DNA of 64,000 bases, taken from NCBI GenBank assembly GCA_907163375.1, contig CAJQUW010005361.1:124001-188000 (forward strand), in the 5' to 3' direction. The stretch's first letter is position 1. Each line of letters opens with the position of its first letter. The notes beneath the pieces are model-generated. The model made no database searches and was not told the DNA's origin. It was given only the letters and a program-made list of their open reading frames with translations. Origin of the DNA: Prostheceraeus crozeri. Lineage: Eukaryota > Platyhelminthes > Polycladida > Euryleptidae. Of this stretch, positions 59,261 through 64,000 are shown in pieces. The position numbers and the translations under genes were made by a program.

Positions 59261-60873
59261 ATGGTTCGAACTACAAGCCTCCCACGTCAACGTTTGCTAT
59301 TCCATTACTGCGAGACATGTGATCAACCAATCCGCCATTCCACCAAGAGCGGACACAAGAATTGTGTTTTTAAGTCGAATTCGACTTTTTTGTATTGCCT
59401 GTCATGTAGGGCATACACGAAAAGTGATGAAGGTGCGACGACGGAAGAGACGAAGAAGTTCATAGATGAGCATACTTCGTGTGCACTCCAAAATGGCATA
59501 GGTGGAGTCAATCTAACCTCGAAGGTGGAGAAGAGAAAGCTCAAGCGGCTATTTGAAAAGAAGGAGAGACCAGACCACGGCGTGCTGAGTCAGCAGAATG
59601 GTGAGGCGAAGCCTAAACCAAAGTTCAAGAGTTCGTTGACTCAGATGAGAGTGACTTTGAGGTTAGCGATGCTAAGAGATTAAAAACATCTTCCATATAT
59701 AAATTGAATGAATCAAAAGTTCCATTACGCATGTATCTAATGTTTGTTTGTAACTTTTCAGAAAAAAGCTCCTCCTACCAAAAAGGGCAAGCTGAGCTTG
59801 AAGAAGCCAAAGGATTTGCCTCGAAGTGTAAGATTTCCATATTTCAAATGAACATATTTTATAATGCACATTGATTATTTGTCCTCTATGAAACAATTCA
59901 ATCTCTACTTACAGGCGTTCCACAGTATAAGGTTGGATTCCCCGGAACACGAGGAGCCTTCACCGATAAAGAAAAGTGCTCAACAAAAAGTAAGTATCAT
60001 CAAATTGTTGTGCGTTAATTAATCTTATAATTGTGATGAATGCAAAACGTACATATATCGATGACGTCCAATTGTTTACCTTTCTATAGGTTGGGCGATC
60101 TCTGTCTCTTAAAAAGACACGAGAAAAGAGCTTCGTCTCAACCCCTGAGACCACAACGTCAATGGAGGATAATGAGGAGAGGCACTATACAATAACCGAG
60201 TCCTCATCGTCTGATTCCTCCTCCGAAGATGAGTCGGCTGACTCGGATGACAGCACATCCACCACTTTATCCCCTACCTCTTCTGCTGAGAGTGACAACT
60301 CATCTGATGTGAGTAGCAAATAACTACATGAGTGAGGAACTTTTCGAATCTGTCGTGATCATCATCCACTCAGCAGTAATTTCGATAGCAACACTTATTT
60401 CACATTCTTTTCAGGATGATTCCAAAGCTGTTGAACCTCCGAAATACATCGGAACGTCCGAACAGATCGGAACACGAACCTCAGCATCCGAAGGTAAGGT
60501 TGACCCTTTATATGAAATTAAAACATGTGAAATGATTTACTATATCTGGCTCTAACATGTCTAAGCTCTAGTACGATAATTGTTTTCTACATCAATCTTT
60601 GAGAAAGATTTCATTTAATTGCAGGATTCCTTTCTACTCGGACCTGAGGAGGAGATCGCGTTCTCCCAAATACGCGCTTCGCCCTCCATCAATGTAGAGT
60701 TCCCAATGACCCCGTTGATGGAGTACCGGTCGTCATTTTCACCCCCTGTACAACCTTCAACCTCTGCCGCACCTGCACCAAGTCCCTTGGCTGCTACCAT
60801 ACCTCCACCTCCACCAAGTCCTTCGGCTACTGTGATGGCAATAGTGCGTGTGAACACAATTGCAAACATATAA
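59261..60873 (+). CDS. Multi-exon zinc-binding/SPIKK accessory gene, second Polinton
   Basis: I start at the ATG at 59261 (MVRTTSLPRQ) right after a CAG. The first exon encodes paired Cys/His ligands (CETC...HKNC...CLSC...HTSC). Further short exons with GT-AG borders and 60-100-bp introns follow, encoding Lys-rich stretches, SPIKK, a long acidic Ser-rich block (TESSSSDSSSEDESADSDDS) and a Pro-rich end. The module order resembles the ORF at 12855-13544. Splicing is known in Polinton-type genes. Function unknown; chromatin or DNA binding is a guess. Confidence 0.5.
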
Positions 60874-61039
60874 AACTGTTTAACAGCGACATGATTAGAT
60901 GTATCAAGGAATAATTTTATCTCTTAATATTAAATTTGTCTTGTAAAAATAGTTTTATCTTTGTAGCATGGAGGGAGCTTGCTTTCACAGTTGGGAACAA
61001 ATGTTAATCGATGATGACCCCAGTGACGTCGTAGGACTA

Positions 61040-64000
61040 AGCATGTATATAAGGTTTGTGGAAAATCATAATCCTCAACAATCAAAATGGTTGTCTGTTC
61101 CAAGTGTGGAAAAAAAATACTCTAAATTGGAACTTGCAGCGCCATGAAAAATTCTGTAAGTTAGGAAAGACCTATGAGTGCAACAAGTGTCCATTTAAGA
61201 CAAACAGAAGAGATAATCTAAAGCGTCACAGCCTAGTTTGTGATAAAGAAGTACATAGGAAAAATACATTGAGTGATCAAAGCAAAACAGCGAATCCTGA
61301 TGAGTTACCCAAGTCTTACAAGTCAATGCCAACAACCGTTTCAAATAATGAAAATGTCTATGCAATGCTGCTCTCGATGTGTTAAAACATATAAATTGTC
61401 AAGTAAATTCCGTCAGCATATGAATGTACATGACGCAAACTTAGAAATGAGTATTCATACTAATATAGGAACTATAAGTCTTAGTGCAAGCGCACTTAAT
61501 GGTCATGCGCGTGTATATGATATCACTCCAACAACTCATACATTGGACATCACATCCTTTATGTTGAGCATGCGTCCCATCTTAGGTAGCTTAGTGGCAG
61601 ACATACAAAATGGCTTTCAACTCCGTGGTCGTTTAATCGCACAAATTCGTTATGTCCGATCCAATCCTCAAGAGGAGGAAACTTTTCTCGCACCCTTTAC
61701 CTCATCAGCTTCAAATTATATTTATAAGTATGATACTTGGTTTCAATGCCACTTAAATAGTCTAACAAATCCTATTGAAGCATTTACGAATAAGGGGAGC
61801 AATTGGGTAATAGATGAAGTATGAAATGTAGAATTCAATGTGATAACAAGTCCTATACTGGGTGGTGGTCAAGTATTTCCTTTACCGAAGAAACTAAAGA
61901 ACTCTAAAGCTGTGATTAATGTAAACTCAAATGCAAACGACTGCTTCTTGTATTCAATTCCATCAATACTGCATTATGATGAAGTATCTCATTCAAGGAA
62001 TGAAATGAAGACATATAGCAAATGGTCATCTGAGTTAAATATGGATGGCATTTCTACCCCTGTGTCAATTAAAGACATTCCAATATTTGAAAAAAATGAC
62101 AATATTAAGATTAACATTCACTTATATGAAAATGGACTCAAGGGTGTCCGATACAACAGCAATTTCATTAACAATCGAACTGTCAACATATTACTAGTTC
62201 TAAACAATGAATGTGCACATTACTGTGGTATTCCAAAGCTATCAAAAAAATTATAATCAGTACAACAAAAAATTTATAAAGGACAAGTATTTTTGTGAAA
62301 GATGTACACAGGCATTTACATGCAAAAGAGCTTTAGAGCGACATTTCCAGTTTTGCATTCGAGGAAAGGCACAAATAGAAAGAATGCCAACAGAGCTTGA
62401 AGTGCTCACAAGCAGTATGGAATATCAATTAAGTCCTCCTTTAGCTATTTATGCTGATATCGAGTGCTTTATAGAAAATAAAATTCACAAACCTGCAGCT
62501 GTTGGAGTATATCACGTTTGGCACAGTGCCTTGCAATCAAAGTTTGAAAACAAGTATTACGTCTTTAAATGAGAAAATTGTATTATTGACTTTTTGAATC
62601 ATTTAGAAAGTGTTGCTCAAAATTTATATGATAACCAAAGCGCAATAACTAGACAGCCAATGTCACTGACTTCTGATGAAGTAGCAAAACATGAGAATTC
62701 AAAACATTGTAACAAATGTAAATCTAAATTCAGTGATGACATTGTAAAAGTTCGTGATCACGATGATATAACAGGACGATATAGGCAAGCATTATGTAGT
62801 AAATGTAATCTCCGTTTAAAATTAAATAGATGAGAGCTTTCAATTTTCTTCCATAATTTCAAGAACTATGATAGCCACATTGTTTGCTATAAGGCGATTG
62901 GAAGAATGAAAACTTGGAATTTAGATGTTGTGGCTGCAACAGCTGAAAAATACAAAACTTCATCCGCCAGTGTCCCTGTGAATGAGTATAGAGATAGAAC
63001 AATTTACTTCAAACTAAAATTCCTAGACTCCTATCAATTTCTAAGTGCATCTTTGAGTAAGTTAGCAAAGAGGTTGCAAGTTTATGAGCATGTAGAAACA
63101 TTAAGGGATGAATTTCTACAACTAAGTGATGAGATTTTATATCAAAAAGCAGTGTTTCCATATTCATATTTTCAAAGTTTAAATACTTTGTCTGAAAACT
63201 GTCTACCACCTCAGTGTGAATTTTATAATGACCTCACCCGAGAGCATTGTTCTGACACTGACCATGAGCATGCTAGGAAAGCATGGACTGCATTCAATTG
63301 CAAGGACTTTGGTGATTACATGCTCGCATACCTGAAGTTAGATGTTTTGCTGTTAGCAGACATCTTTGAAGTTTTCAGATCACTAAGTCAACGTGAAGAT
63401 GGGGTAGATCCCGTGCATTTTGTAAGTCTTCCTCATTTTAGCTTTACCTCAGCACTAAATTTCACTTCTGGCAATCCTCCACACTATATACAAGATGAAA
63501 ACATGTACAATCTTTTTGAAAGAGGAATCAGAGGTATGACTTTCACAAACATACACAGAGCTCGAGCCCGTATATGAATTAGAAAATAACCAAGATGAAA
63601 GCCGCCACTTGGCATACTTGGACGTTAATAATCTTTATGGGTCATTGCTGAGTAAGAACCTTCCACACTCAAATTTGAAGTGGTTAGATGAAATTGAACT
63701 AAATCATTTTTCAAATGAAGAAAATGTTAAAAACATTGATGATAATGGTGAAGTAGGCTATGTATTTGATCTAGATCAAGAATATCCCGCAAATATTCAC
63801 GATGACACTGCTGACTTTCCACTTGCTCCAGAAATTCAGATGATAGAACGAAGAATGTTCTCATCATATCTGAAAGATTTTTATGAAAAAGTGATAACCC
63901 GATAGTAAATTCACATCAATTAAGAAGCTTTTGCTGCACCAATTTGACAGGGAAAATTATGTTGTTCACTACTCCATATTAAAATTCTATTTAGATATGG
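61040..64000 (+). mobile_element. Second Polinton: DNA polymerase B region, decayed, cut by window edge
   Basis: Same order of landmarks as the polymerase at 16539-20505: Cys2-His zinc-finger-like N-terminus, HYCGIP block, Exo I AIYADIECFIE, HNH-like KVRDHDDITG, Exo III YLKLDVLLLADIF, motif A region LDVNNLYGSLLS. Broken by several changes within 3 kb and continuing past 64000. Its protein is clearly diverged from the first element, so it is a separate lineage and not a copy of it. Left end not identified; accessory genes from about 56.6 kb probably belong to it. Confidence 0.85.
61042..61051 (+). promoter_or_regulatory. TATA box of the second Polinton polymerase region
   Basis: TATATAAGG about 37 bp before the ATG at 61086 region; same type as at 16404. 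Confidence 0.5.

Noticed and set aside
60615-60869. Minus-strand Gly-rich ORF opposite the 59.26-kb accessory gene.
   Set aside because: It is the antisense frame of the Pro/Ser-rich exon on the plus strand.
1-64000. CRISPR arrays, bacterial operons, rRNA genes.
   Set aside because: None seen; introns, TATA promoters and eukaryotic transposons show this is animal nuclear DNA.

Overview
The window is animal nuclear DNA: a split host gene with GT-AG introns, packed with transposons. The only host gene I recognise is an orthologue of the HECT ubiquitin ligase UBE3B on the minus strand. Thirteen consecutive coding exons lie between 47882 and 51 and read in frame for 590 codons to the stop. The organism looks like an invertebrate; the sequence does not let me name the taxon.

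The largest feature is a Polinton/Maverick at 8992-33419 (24.4 kb). It has AG...CT ends, an exact 6-bp target duplication (AACAAT) and terminal inverted repeats built from tandem ~168-bp monomers. It sits in the UBE3B intron between exons 6157-6339 and 34290-34414. The left half holds accessory genes and a protein-primed family B DNA polymerase. The right half holds minor-capsid-like proteins, an adenain-like protease, major capsid region, integrase, packaging ATPase, a basic core-like protein and two RING-like proteins. It is a fossil: several parts look whole, several are broken. The unusual cargo is a plus-strand group at 23.6-25.0 kb: a TATA-binding-protein (TBP) homologue with an open frame, preceded by two tandem PC4-like coactivator units. 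Several genes in the element have a TATA box close to their start codon.

A second, more decayed Polinton polymerase region runs from about 61.04 kb off the right edge. Upstream of it (56.6-60.9 kb) lie accessory genes resembling two accessory genes of the first element: a zinc-binding protein with an SPIKK motif and a small basic protein with a Pro-Arg/Ala-Pro-Lys tail.

The UBE3B introns and the DNA upstream carry many other elements: a Penelope-like element split by a 5'-truncated LINE (2.4-4.6 kb); a whole-looking Tc1 element (36535-37959); three hAT-type elements with 8-bp duplications (1363-2186, 48860-49588, 53859-55481); a TTA-flanked PIF/Harbinger-like element (40227-41312); a dead mariner (45479-46826); an unclassified DNA transposon ending in a CCCGGTCGTTACA motif (43606-45266); an 82-bp MITE; and a decayed CR1-like LINE (49.74-53.33 kb). 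A tRNA-like sequence is at 55523-55594. Coordinates of exons, target duplications and terminal repeats were read directly from the bases; family assignments come from remembered protein motifs and have not been checked by a search.
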